From Bacteroidota bacterium (GTDB taxonomy: Bacteria > Bacteroidota > Bacteroidia > Chitinophagales > LD1): a DNA stretch of 64,000 nt. Below the pieces are notes generated by a model. That model ran no database searches. It was not told the origin of the DNA and was given only the letters and a program-made list of their open reading frames with translations. The DNA lies in NCBI GenBank assembly GCA_016722375.1, contig JADKJG010000001.1, forward strand, positions 124,001 through 188,000. Direction: 5' to 3'. Of the stretch, positions 55,494-63,185 are shown piece by piece (position 1 is the stretch's first letter; the number at the start of each line of letters is the position of its first letter). A program made the translations under genes and the position numbers.

Positions 55494-55725
55494 TGCTAAT
55501 TAGCAAGAACCCTTATGCTATATAGCAGGACATCTGATGCTAATTAGCAATGCCCCCTATGCTATATAACAGTACATCTGATGTTAATTAGCATTGCCAC
55601 CCATGCTATATAGCATGGCACAAGATGATAACTAGCAATAACCCTCCTGCTATATATCAGGGCATGAATTACTAATTAGCAATGGCATCATGGCTATATA
55701 TCAATAGCATCGTTGTTATTTATCA
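55494..55725. repeat. Phased palindrome array E (22-bp period, 11 units)
   Basis: 12-base palindromes TGCTAATTAGCA and TGCTATATAGCA alternate, each followed by a 10-base spacer. Starts are 55494, 55516, 55538, 55560, 55582, 55604, 55626, 55648, 55670, 55692 and 55714: exactly 22 bases every time. Later units are degraded (TACTAATTAGCA, TGTTATTTATCA) but in phase. The remainder of the 703-base gap, 55726-56111, has no gene; it serves as a long leader for the FN3 gene. Confidence 0.93.
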
Positions 55726-56111
55726 TGGCTTTATCTGTTGGTAGCATTAAAGGAAACGCAATATGAAGTGCTGAAATTTCACTGAAATGAGGGAATGAAT
55801 ACTACCTAATCTGTTTAAGATGCAATTGCAGCATCAAAAAAATGACATTAAAATGACAAAACATCTGCAATATCTGGAGGGTGTTCGCGTATATTATGGT
55901 ATGGGCCGGTAGATAGCAACCCGGCAAACGATTAAACAGAGGATTCATGAAACATCAGAACAGCTAAAAATCAACGATTCATCCCGCAAAACGGGAAATC
56001 AAAGACGGGTTTATTCCTTTTCCTTTCTGATATAGAGAGGAGGGGAGCAGGCACCACGAAACAACAGCCTTGATGTCTTTATTGTTTGTTCTTTTTTAAA
56101 ATTTAATCGTT

Positions 56112-56870
56112 ATGAAAACTCAAAGTACCCGTTCGCGCAAACTGAAACGCGGACCCAATCATCATCGTGTAAATCGTTTCCGCAACCAGCGCAGACCTTT
56201 ATTATTTGTCACCCATCCTTTATTCATTTTGGTGACTCTTACCTACAATTTCCGGGCATTGACTACCGCTGAAAAGGTCTTGGCGCGTTTGCGATTGCAC
56301 ATTTTAATGCTGACCGGAAATGTCCATTTCCCTATCGTATCGCCAAGTTTAGCCGCCTTGCAAGCAAAGGCAGATCAGTTGGAAGGATTGATTGATAGCG
56401 CCAAAAGTGGCGATCATTTGATTATATTAAAACGCAATGGAGTGATGAAAGAGGCTATTGAATTAATCAGGCTGCTGGGTTACGACATTCAGAAAAAAAG
56501 CGACGGCAACGCAGAAAAAATTATCAGTGCTGGTTTTACCATTCGCAAGGAGCGAAATTCCTCTGCCTTATGTGCTAAGGTGCTGATAAAAAAGGTGAGG
56601 GCGCTTCTTTCGGCCAAGATTCATTTGGAATGGGAACGGGTGAATGATTATACGGTATATGTGATTGAAGTCAGCACCACGCGCGAAGGTGGCGAATGGT
56701 ATTTGGCGGCTCATTCCGACAATCATTCCATCAATATTACCGGATATAAGCAGAGTGGGGAGTTTATTTTCCTAAAACCGCAACGACGATATTATTTCCG
56801 CATGTATGCCTGGAATTTTTTGGGTGATGGCGATTACAGCGAGACGGTGAATATGATTTGTATTGATTAG
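56112..56870 (+). CDS. FN3-domain protein with N-terminal helical region (paralog family member 4)
   Basis: 252 residues from an ATG preceded by an A/T-rich leader. A basic, possibly N-terminal extension (KTQSTRSRKLKRGPNHHRVN) is unique to this member. Then the family landmarks GNVHFPIVSPSLAAL and KIISAGFTIRK, and an FN3 domain (HLEWERVNDYTVYVIEVS, PQRRYYFRMYAWNFLGDGD). No signal peptide. The 5' leader is long (array E and ~380 bases more). Function unknown. Confidence 0.7.
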   Translation: MKTQSTRSRKLKRGPNHHRVNRFRNQRRPLLFVTHPLFILVTLTYNFRALTTAEKVLARLRLHILMLTGNVHFPIVSPSLAALQAKADQLEGLIDSAKSGDHLIILKRNGVMKEAIELIRLLGYDIQKKSDGNAEKIISAGFTIRKERNSSALCAKVLIKKVRALLSAKIHLEWERVNDYTVYVIEVSTTREGGEWYLAAHSDNHSINITGYKQSGEFIFLKPQRRYYFRMYAWNFLGDGDYSETVNMICID

Positions 56871-56948
56871 GATGAAAGTCGCATCGCTTTTGTTGTTGTT
56901 TTAATTTTCATTATTTATTGTAGGTCAAGCGCCACCAATGCCAAAGGC

Positions 56949-57020
56949 ATGGATTACCACAAACAATCTTGGCGGTGGTTGTTGGTGACGTTCTTATATT
57001 TACTTTTATGGATGAACTAA
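56949..57020 (+). CDS. 23-residue hydrophobic peptide, repeated upstream of secreted genes
   Basis: Frame MDYHKQSWR then WLLVTFLYLLLWM and Asn: one hydrophobic segment with an N-terminal basic patch. It lies 20 bases ahead of the next gene's ATG at 57041. The DNA around it (GGTTGTTGGTGACGT...) recurs at 59322, where it spells LWLLVTYIIFIFRWM in a longer frame. The similarity suggests either a small leader peptide or a conserved non-coding element; coding is unproven. Confidence 0.35.
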   Translation: MDYHKQSWRWLLVTFLYLLLWMN

Positions 57021-57040
57021 ACACCAGCAACGTCAAGCGT

Positions 57041-57859
57041 ATGAAAAGAAATCTACTTCCCCTATTATTCCTTTGCTTTTCTGCTTTATTATCTGCGCAG
57101 ACCTACCGCCCGCTTCCGGAAAATGCAAGGTGGCTATACCAGCAGATTGATGATTACGGCCAACCGACGCCTATTTCTTGTTCTTATGCTCTCAATGGGG
57201 ACACAACCCTCAGTAATCACACTTACCGGAAGATGATAAAGGATGGATATTCTTATGAAGGGGCAATAAGAGATAGTGCCAGACGAATTTATTACAGAGG
57301 TAGCCGAGATATAACCGAACATCTTCTCTGTAATTTTAATTTCACTGTAGGTGATACGATTATCGCTCCATATCCGTTAGGCGGGAACGGAAGTGTTTGT
57401 GACACCGTTGTAGTGATTCGCGAGGATTCTTTTCTAATGAACGATGGTTATCACCGCATGTTAGTTATGGAAGCTTGTGCGCCCGCCCAATGGATAGAGG
57501 GAGTGGGAAATCATGCATGGATAATGAACCCCTATCTTATTTCAGTTTCAGGAGGCTACCGCTTCACTTCTTTTTATGATTCTACTAAGTTGCTCTACCC
57601 GTTATGGCAAGACAATGGCTATTCGTACGATAGGGTTAATGGAGAAGGCGCAAGGTTAAAGTTCAATGTCTATCCCAACCCCGCACAAACTTCTGTTTCT
57701 ATTGTTACTTCTGAACTAAGGCAAACAATTAGAGTTACTAACGTTTTAGGCAAAGTGGTCTTTAGCGAAACGATTGCCAACGGCAGAAAAGAGATAGATG
57801 TTTCGCAATGGCCATCAGGTTTATACTTTATCAATAACCGAAAGTTTGTCAAGCAGTAG
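57041..57859 (+). CDS. Secreted protein with T9SS sorting domain
   Basis: 272 residues from the ATG at 57041, which begins the signal peptide (KRNLLPLLFLCFSALLSAQ); the open frame from 56969 only runs through the leader. The middle is a Cys/Tyr-rich beta domain (NFNFTVGDTIIAPYPLGGN, VMEACAPAQWIEGVGNHAW) seen in many Bacteroidota cargo proteins. The C-terminal domain is type A (VYPNPAQTSVSIVTSELR, WPSGLYFINNRKFVKQ). Confidence 0.8.
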   Translation: MKRNLLPLLFLCFSALLSAQTYRPLPENARWLYQQIDDYGQPTPISCSYALNGDTTLSNHTYRKMIKDGYSYEGAIRDSARRIYYRGSRDITEHLLCNFNFTVGDTIIAPYPLGGNGSVCDTVVVIREDSFLMNDGYHRMLVMEACAPAQWIEGVGNHAWIMNPYLISVSGGYRFTSFYDSTKLLYPLWQDNGYSYDRVNGEGARLKFNVYPNPAQTSVSIVTSELRQTIRVTNVLGKVVFSETIANGRKEIDVSQWPSGLYFINNRKFVKQ

Positions 57860-57940
57860 TTCTCGTATCGGATTAATTTGGATAGCCAGTAACAATTCGC
57901 ATGATGGTTGTGTTATCGAAATTAAGCGTGGAAACGGTAG

Positions 57941-58005
57941 GGGTTCAATATTTTGAACCCTTATAGAAATCGGTTCGAGAATATCAGGTTCAAGATATTG
58001 AACCC
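57941..58005. repeat. Pair of GGTTCAA palindromes
   Basis: GGGTTCAATATTTTGAACCC (57941-57960) and GGTTCAAGATATTGAACC (57987-58004), with a third half-site GGTTCGAGAA at 57972. Centres are 45 bases apart, so this pair does not share the 21/22-base phase of arrays A-E. It lies after the T9SS gene and before a hairpin and a lipoprotein gene. Confidence 0.6.
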
Positions 58006-58048
58006 TTACGGAATTCTGCGCTAATGAAAGTGTAAGCTAACCTTCAAC

Positions 58049-58096
58049 CTCAGAGTCCTTTTTTTCTTTTATTTTCGCTGAAAAAGAGACTCTGAG
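58049..58096. repeat. T-rich/A-rich loop hairpin, copy 1
   Basis: Outer stem CTCAGAGTC / GACTCTGAG, inner T-run pairing an A-run. Ends 12 bases before the lipoprotein ATG at 58109. Same build as the hairpin at 58957-59002. Confidence 0.65.
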
Positions 58097-58108
58097 AGGG
58101 GGGGAGTT

Positions 58109-58864
58109 ATGCAAAAAATAACGCGTCTAAGTTGCTGTCTTTTTATTTTGTGCTCATTCCTATTCTTCAATGGGTGCAAACCTGATGATGCCCCCCCAAA
58201 AAAACTAATTGAAATTGCTCTTAGGTATGATTCACCCCAGCATTCGTATAATGAGGCGTCGATTTATTCTTATAACAATTCAAACTATGCTTTATATAAC
58301 GATGCTGAAGTTGTTAGTTACGTACATGGTGACAGCGTCCTTATGATTTATACTTGTCTGATACAGGACACTAATCACCGCTATGCTCAAATAGCTATTT
58401 CTAAAATGTTTCATCGTAATCGCTTGGATGAAGATGCTAATGGTATATACTCTCTCAAAAGCAATCAGGATTTTCGAGATGTGTTTAAAGTAGGTACTCA
58501 AAGTATTGTTTATGCAGACACTTCGAGCCATAGATCAGATGGGTTAGATATGGTGTTGGGAATTGAGGCGACGCGGACTTTACAGTTTAAATGCAATTAT
58601 TCAACAGGCACATGTGCTCCGGTTCAAGCACATTTAGACACCGTGAACAATTTTGAAATCTCAGAGGTTTATTTTAATCAGTTCTACGATGCACAAGTTG
58701 ACTGGGAGAGTTTTATTGTAAATAATAAAAAGTATCCATCAGACTCCAAAATTGCATGGGTTACGATAAAATTTCGTTGTAAATTATTTGATTCAATGTT
58801 GCCATTTGATTCAATTGTATTTGATAATGGTGTTTTCAGTGGAGTTTTTTTGGATAGACAATAG
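58109..58864 (+). CDS. Lipoprotein of unknown function
   Basis: 251 residues. Signal peptide with lipobox-like FFNGCKPDD, so lipidated and probably facing the periplasm or surface; acidic residues after Cys would favour surface export in Bacteroidota. The rest is a beta-rich domain with two cysteines (CNYSTGTCAP). No family recognised. AT-rich. Bracketed by two related hairpins. Confidence 0.65.
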   Translation: MQKITRLSCCLFILCSFLFFNGCKPDDAPPKKLIEIALRYDSPQHSYNEASIYSYNNSNYALYNDAEVVSYVHGDSVLMIYTCLIQDTNHRYAQIAISKMFHRNRLDEDANGIYSLKSNQDFRDVFKVGTQSIVYADTSSHRSDGLDMVLGIEATRTLQFKCNYSTGTCAPVQAHLDTVNNFEISEVYFNQFYDAQVDWESFIVNNKKYPSDSKIAWVTIKFRCKLFDSMLPFDSIVFDNGVFSGVFLDRQ

Positions 58865-58956
58865 TTGTATTCAATTTTTCTTATAGTCAGCCTCTCCGTT
58901 TCAGGACCCTGACGGAATGATTAGCCACCTTGACGCAGACCCGCCTGACCGGACGG

Positions 58957-59002
58957 GCAGGGTTCTTTTTTGCTTTTATTATTTTTGAAAAAGAAACCCT
59001 GC
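58957..59002. repeat. T-rich/A-rich loop hairpin, copy 2
   Basis: Outer stem GCAGGGTT / AACCCTGC, inner T-run against A-run, preceded by a GC-rich dyad (CCCGCC / GGACGGG, 58939-58957). Ends 36 bases before the small membrane protein at 59039. Confidence 0.65.
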
Positions 59003-59038
59003 GGGCACAAAGAAGCTAATACCTTAAAGAGATAGAAT

Positions 59039-59236
59039 ATGGTAAACAACCGCAAGCAAATTGAACTTTGCATTACTTTTCTAATACTTCTTGCAGTCTT
59101 TAGTAAAAGCGTGTATAAATTATTAGGTTTTGGTCCATCAATCGATCTTTTTTGGCGCACGATACATGTTTCGAATGTCATTATATGCACTATATTACTG
59201 ACAGTATTGATTATAAATTTTTTGAGAAATAAATAA
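59039..59236 (+). CDS. Small two-span membrane protein
   Basis: 65 residues: ELCITFLILLAVFSKSVY and VSNVIICTILLTVLIINFL form two hydrophobic helices with a polar loop and a basic C-terminus (RNK). Composition and codon pattern suggest a genuine small gene, but no family is recognised. Distance to the hairpin on its 5' side is 36 bases. Confidence 0.45.
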   Translation: MVNNRKQIELCITFLILLAVFSKSVYKLLGFGPSIDLFWRTIHVSNVIICTILLTVLIINFLRNK

Positions 59237-59261
59237 TTCGATTCTGCCTCTCTCGCCCTTG

Positions 59262-59519
59262 ATGGTGTTTAGTTTTCCAAAAGCTAATTGCACAGCAAAG
59301 GTCACCAGCAAGCAACTCACATTATGGTTGTTGGTGACGTACATTATATTTATTTTCCGATGGATGAAGGAAGCACCAACGGCAGCAGAGGCTTCGGAAT
59401 TTCTCTTCCTCAAAAATATATGGATATTTGAAAATGATTTGTTCTCGGAAACAGAGTATGCTGGTCTGTGGAAGGGAACACCGACCACGGCGAAAACCAA
59501 ATCTATTTTTTACAACTAA
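59262..59519 (+). CDS. Uncertain 85-residue frame containing the LLVTY segment
   Basis: Contains KQLTLWLLVTYIIFIFRWM, matching the 23-residue frame at 56949, then APTAAEASEFLFLKNIW. It ends 10 bases before the S74 gene. It may be a small membrane protein or only a leader with chance openness. The DNA-level similarity with 56970-57015 supports shared origin rather than coding. Confidence 0.3.
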   Translation: MVFSFPKANCTAKVTSKQLTLWLLVTYIIFIFRWMKEAPTAAEASEFLFLKNIWIFENDLFSETEYAGLWKGTPTTAKTKSIFYN

Positions 59520-59529
59520 ATTGAAATAC

Positions 59530-61116
59530 ATGAAAAAGATTTTTCTCTTCCTTCTGACAATAATTTGCTTGCAGGTTTTTTCTCAGGCTCCGCAAAGTAT
59601 GAACTATCAAGCCGTGGCACGAAATGCCGCTGGAGCTATTATTCCAAATCAAACCATAACGGTTCGGTTAACTGTGCATGACGGAAGCGCAGGCGGCTCG
59701 GCTGTTTATATTGAATCTACCTCAACTGCTACCAACCAATTTGGTTTGTTTACTGTAAAAATTGGCACAGGCTCACCGTTAGTTGGAACCTTTGCCGGTA
59801 TTAATTGGGGTAGCGGAGATAAGTTTCTGCAAATTGAATTAGATGCGGCTGGCGGTTCGAATTATTCCGACATGGGTACTGTTCAATTATTGAGTGTTCC
59901 CTATGCTTTGTATGCCGCCAATAGCGCAGCCGGACCTGTCGGTGCAACCGGTCCAACGGGTGCAGGCGGCCCAACGGGACCTACCGGTTCATCGAATGTA
60001 AGCGGCACCCTCAATTATGTGGCCAAGTTTACTCCCAACGCTACCACCGTTGGCAACTCTCAAATTTTTGACAATGGAACCAATGTAGGGATTGGCACCA
60101 CCAGCCCGACTTCAAAACTACAGGTTGATGCCGACATAAGCGTGAACGGACTAACCATAGGCAAAGGAGCCAGCAGTTCGTCTGAAAATACAGCGGTTGG
60201 CGCTTATTGTCTTGCCTTTAATACTACAGGTCCGTTTAATACCGCCGTGGGTTATCAGGCGCTGTATTACAATAAGTCCGGCAGTTCAAATACAGCCGTG
60301 GGTGACGGAGCGCTAAGAGGCAATGTTACCGGTTTCGGGAATGTAGTGATGGGTGTAACTGCAATGTATGCAAATTCTGCCGGCGGTTCTAATACGGCAA
60401 TCGGGTATTGGTCATTACAAAACAATACTTCATCTAATAATACGGCAGTAGGTTTTAAATCACTGTTTGGGAATACCACCGGAACAGGAAATACCGCTAT
60501 CGGAATCCAGTGTATGGATGCCAATATCTCGGGCAGCTATAATACATGCTTGGGTAATAGCACTGATGTGTCAACAGCAGCATTAACCTTTGCCACTGCT
60601 ATAGGTGCATCTGCCACCGTAAATGCAAGCCAGAAAATACGATTTGGCAGCTCGGCTGTAACCGTTATTGAGGGGCCAGTGGCTTACTCATTTCCTTCGG
60701 ACGGGCGGTTTAAATATAACATTACCGAAAGCGATGTGAAAGGGCTCGATTTCATTAAACGGCTTCGACCGGTAGAATATAATTTCGATACTAGGAAGTT
60801 TGAAGATTTTTTAACCAAGAATTTGCCCGACAGCATCCGGGCAAGGCATTTTGAAAATATTGATTTCGGCGCATCGTCTGCTGTCCGTCAAAGCGGCTTT
60901 GTGGCTCAGGATGTGGAACAAGCGATGAAAGAAAGCGACTATAACTTTAACGGAGTTCATAAGCCCGTGGATGAGAACGATAATTATAGTGTAGCTTACA
61001 GTTTGTTTGTAGTACCGTTGGTAAAAGGGATGCAGGAACAGCAGAAGATGATTGAAGAACAAAACAAAATTATTGGAGAACTAAAAATGGAAATTAAGGA
61101 GTTGCAGAAAAGGTAA
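59530..61116 (+). CDS. Adhesin-like protein with collagen-like linker, YadA-type head repeats and S74 chaperone domain
   Basis: 528 residues from the ATG at 59530, the start of a signal peptide (KKIFLFLLTIICLQVFSQ). It begins with the same QAPQSMNYQAVARNAAG domain as the collagen-like genes; Gly-X-Y block ~135-160 (GATGPTGAGGPTG); then about six NTAVG/NTAIG repeats (YadA head type, ~215-360). The C-terminus is a peptidase S74 intramolecular chaperone with PSDGRFKYNI (S...K dyad candidates), RPVEYNFDT and SGFVAQDVEQ, ending in a coiled coil. It is expected to trimerise and possibly self-cleave. Third member of the fibre family in this window. Confidence 0.88.
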   Translation: MKKIFLFLLTIICLQVFSQAPQSMNYQAVARNAAGAIIPNQTITVRLTVHDGSAGGSAVYIESTSTATNQFGLFTVKIGTGSPLVGTFAGINWGSGDKFLQIELDAAGGSNYSDMGTVQLLSVPYALYAANSAAGPVGATGPTGAGGPTGPTGSSNVSGTLNYVAKFTPNATTVGNSQIFDNGTNVGIGTTSPTSKLQVDADISVNGLTIGKGASSSSENTAVGAYCLAFNTTGPFNTAVGYQALYYNKSGSSNTAVGDGALRGNVTGFGNVVMGVTAMYANSAGGSNTAIGYWSLQNNTSSNNTAVGFKSLFGNTTGTGNTAIGIQCMDANISGSYNTCLGNSTDVSTAALTFATAIGASATVNASQKIRFGSSAVTVIEGPVAYSFPSDGRFKYNITESDVKGLDFIKRLRPVEYNFDTRKFEDFLTKNLPDSIRARHFENIDFGASSAVRQSGFVAQDVEQAMKESDYNFNGVHKPVDENDNYSVAYSLFVVPLVKGMQEQQKMIEEQNKIIGELKMEIKELQKR

Positions 61117-61132
61117 TCTCCCAACTGAGGAT

Positions 61133-61173
61133 AGGCTGTGCCTGCGTTCAAGAAAGATAGCAGCTTATAGCTG
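61133..61173 (+). repeat. Two-hairpin REP-like element, copy 2
   Basis: AGGCTGTGCCT, a 17-base spacer, then CAGCTTATAGCTG: the same pair in the same order as the minus-strand copy at 36017-36058. Located between convergent genes 17 bases after the S74 gene, a usual place for REP-like elements. Confidence 0.65.
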
Positions 61174-61230
61174 TCCATAGCAGAGTGTCCGCTTCGAGAG
61201 AATAAAATATCCTGTTTCCTCTTTTTGGGC

Positions 61231-62343
61231 TTATTGGTTACAATCCTTAGGTGCTAGAATAATTACTTTGTTTTCTCCTTTATCAGTATGATAAAAAGAC
61301 AGGCGCAGCGTGGGTATTTTCTCTTCATAGGTTTTCTTTCTCTTTTTGGCAAAGGTGTATTCCTTGATTAGATGCTTGCCCGCTAAGAAGTCACTTTTGG
61401 TTTCGGCATATATATAAGAAGAGTCGAGCGCGCTTATGATTTTTTTAAGGTAGTCATTTGTCACAGTTTCGGCTTGGTCATAACTGGAGCTATTGTACAT
61501 TTCACATTTGCAACCCTGACTACTAAAATTGGTGGCGCTTAAATCTATTTCGCAACTTTTCGCCTTATCAAGCGGATAGAGTACTGTATATATCTTGCCC
61601 CCAAATGCCTCCTGACCGGCGCTTAATTTTTTCGCTTCCCCTTTAATTCCTTCAAAATCTCGCGGAGCGGACTCTGCCATTTTAAGTAGTTGCCGGGCAA
61701 ATAAACTTCCGTCGCTGCCACCGGTCAAAGTATGAAAAACCGTAGGGTCGCGGAAATAATAGAGTAGCCTCACTTCATAGCTGCCACTGCGGTCTGCTTG
61801 CAAAAAGGTCTGATATTTCACAGAGGTGAAGCCATCATTTTTGATGTCGCCAAAACACATCTTCCGATTGTTTGGATACTGGCTTAATACTTCTTCTTCG
61901 TTCCAGTTATCATCATTTTTTGTCCGTATAGCTCGTTGTGTTATTTCGTTGTAAATACGATCAGCCTCTGTTCTGTTGGTTCCTTTATAAAATCTGGCGA
62001 CAAAAAAATCTGATCCCATAGAGCGCTCCACATAGCTTTCAGCACCGTCAAACTGCACGGAGCTTGAATAGATATTTGCAAATGACTCCTTGCGAATCAG
62101 TTTGGCATCAGTCACATTCAAATCTCCTAAAAACTTGTTTAACGCTACTATATTCATGTTTCTCCTGAAGCGGTCATCTAATTCCTGTTGTATCTCTTCC
62201 TCCTCAGCCGCCTGCTTGTTTTCATTTGAATAGGCAGGCGCTGTATTACTAGACGGAGGAGGAACGTCCTGAGCAGAAAGGAACCGAAGGAAAACAATAA
62301 AAGTGAATAGCAAGGTTATTTTAGAGCGTGTAGCAGTTTTCAT
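61231..62343 (-). CDS. Secreted protein of unknown function
   Basis: 370 residues: signal peptide (LLFTFIVFLRFLSAQ), an acidic helical linker (KQAAEEEEIQQELDDRF), then an alpha/beta domain with NDGFTSVKYQTFL and a late pair of cysteines (QGCKCEMYN). No T9SS domain, so probably periplasmic. I cannot name a family. Confidence 0.65.
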   Translation of the reverse strand: MKTATRSKITLLFTFIVFLRFLSAQDVPPPSSNTAPAYSNENKQAAEEEEIQQELDDRFRRNMNIVALNKFLGDLNVTDAKLIRKESFANIYSSSVQFDGAESYVERSMGSDFFVARFYKGTNRTEADRIYNEITQRAIRTKNDDNWNEEEVLSQYPNNRKMCFGDIKNDGFTSVKYQTFLQADRSGSYEVRLLYYFRDPTVFHTLTGGSDGSLFARQLLKMAESAPRDFEGIKGEAKKLSAGQEAFGGKIYTVLYPLDKAKSCEIDLSATNFSSQGCKCEMYNSSSYDQAETVTNDYLKKIISALDSSYIYAETKSDFLAGKHLIKEYTFAKKRKKTYEEKIPTLRLSFYHTDKGENKVIILAPKDCNQ

Positions 62344-62527
62344 TAGCCCAATTTTTCTGAAAGATAGAAAGATTGGAAATACTATAAAACAGATAGAAAT
62401 GATATCCCCTGCTTTTGCCTCGGTTGGTATTTTTCTTCATCAACCGTTAATTCTTCCCAAGCCGCCCTGCGCTAGGCTAACTACCGGGCATCGTTTTTCG
62501 TTATCTTTACTTTGCAAATAATCTGTT

Positions 62528-63076
62528 ATGAAAAAATCGGCCCTCATCATAGTGCCTCTTACCTTTATTCTTTTTTGCATGGCATTCTCGGTTCGCGAGA
62601 AGCCGAGCGCTGACAGCGAAATTAAATGGATGACTTGGAAGGAAATGCAAGCAGCACAGAAGAAGCAACCTCGCAAGGTAGTGATAGATGTTTATACGGG
62701 TTGGTGTGGCTGGTGTAAGAAAATGGATGCCTCTACTTTTGTTCATCCGGAGGTGGTGAAATATGTGAACGAGAACTTTTATGCTGTAAAGTTTGATGCC
62801 GAGAGTCGCGAAACTATCCGGTTTAAGGATAAGGATTATAAGTATGTTGCTCAGGGCAATCGAGGCTATAATGAGTTAGCCGCCGAAATGTTAGGTGGCC
62901 AGATGAGCTACCCGACCTCTGTTTATCTGGATGAACATCTCAATCAGCTTTTTCCGGTGCCGGGCTATATGGAGGCTAGGACTTTTGAAAGGGTACTTAA
63001 CTTTGTGGCCAGCAATAGTTATAAAAGCCAGAAGTGGGACGAGTTTGATAAAAACTTCAAGGGCAAAATTGATTAG
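62528..63076 (+). CDS. Thioredoxin-like (thioredoxin_7/DUF255 type) exported protein
   Basis: 182 residues. An N-terminal hydrophobic segment (LIIVPLTFILFCMAFSV) acts as a signal or anchor. Thioredoxin fold with VVIDVYTGWCGWCKKMD (CxxC redox pair), then FYAVKFDAES and MSYPTSVYLDE (cis-Pro). Expected to face the periplasm. A TATCTTTACTTTG promoter-like stretch lies just upstream. Confidence 0.85.
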   Translation: MKKSALIIVPLTFILFCMAFSVREKPSADSEIKWMTWKEMQAAQKKQPRKVVIDVYTGWCGWCKKMDASTFVHPEVVKYVNENFYAVKFDAESRETIRFKDKDYKYVAQGNRGYNELAAEMLGGQMSYPTSVYLDEHLNQLFPVPGYMEARTFERVLNFVASNSYKSQKWDEFDKNFKGKID

Positions 63077-63185
63077 GAACTTTTCAGGAAACATTGTTCA
63101 TCCCTTTCTTGCGCTTTAGCGCATTCTCTGGTAATTATCGTTAAACACTTCTTCGCTATCCGATAGGGGCGAGTATCTTCGCCCC

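Noticed and set aside
55494..55725. Plasmid-type iteron origin
   Set aside because: The 22-bp spacing recalls iterons, but there is no rep gene or DnaA box cluster and the surroundings are chromosomal accessory genes.
57941..58005. Sixth member of the phased arrays
   Set aside because: Centres are 45 bases apart and the half-site offsets are 30 and 15; not on a 21/22-bp grid.
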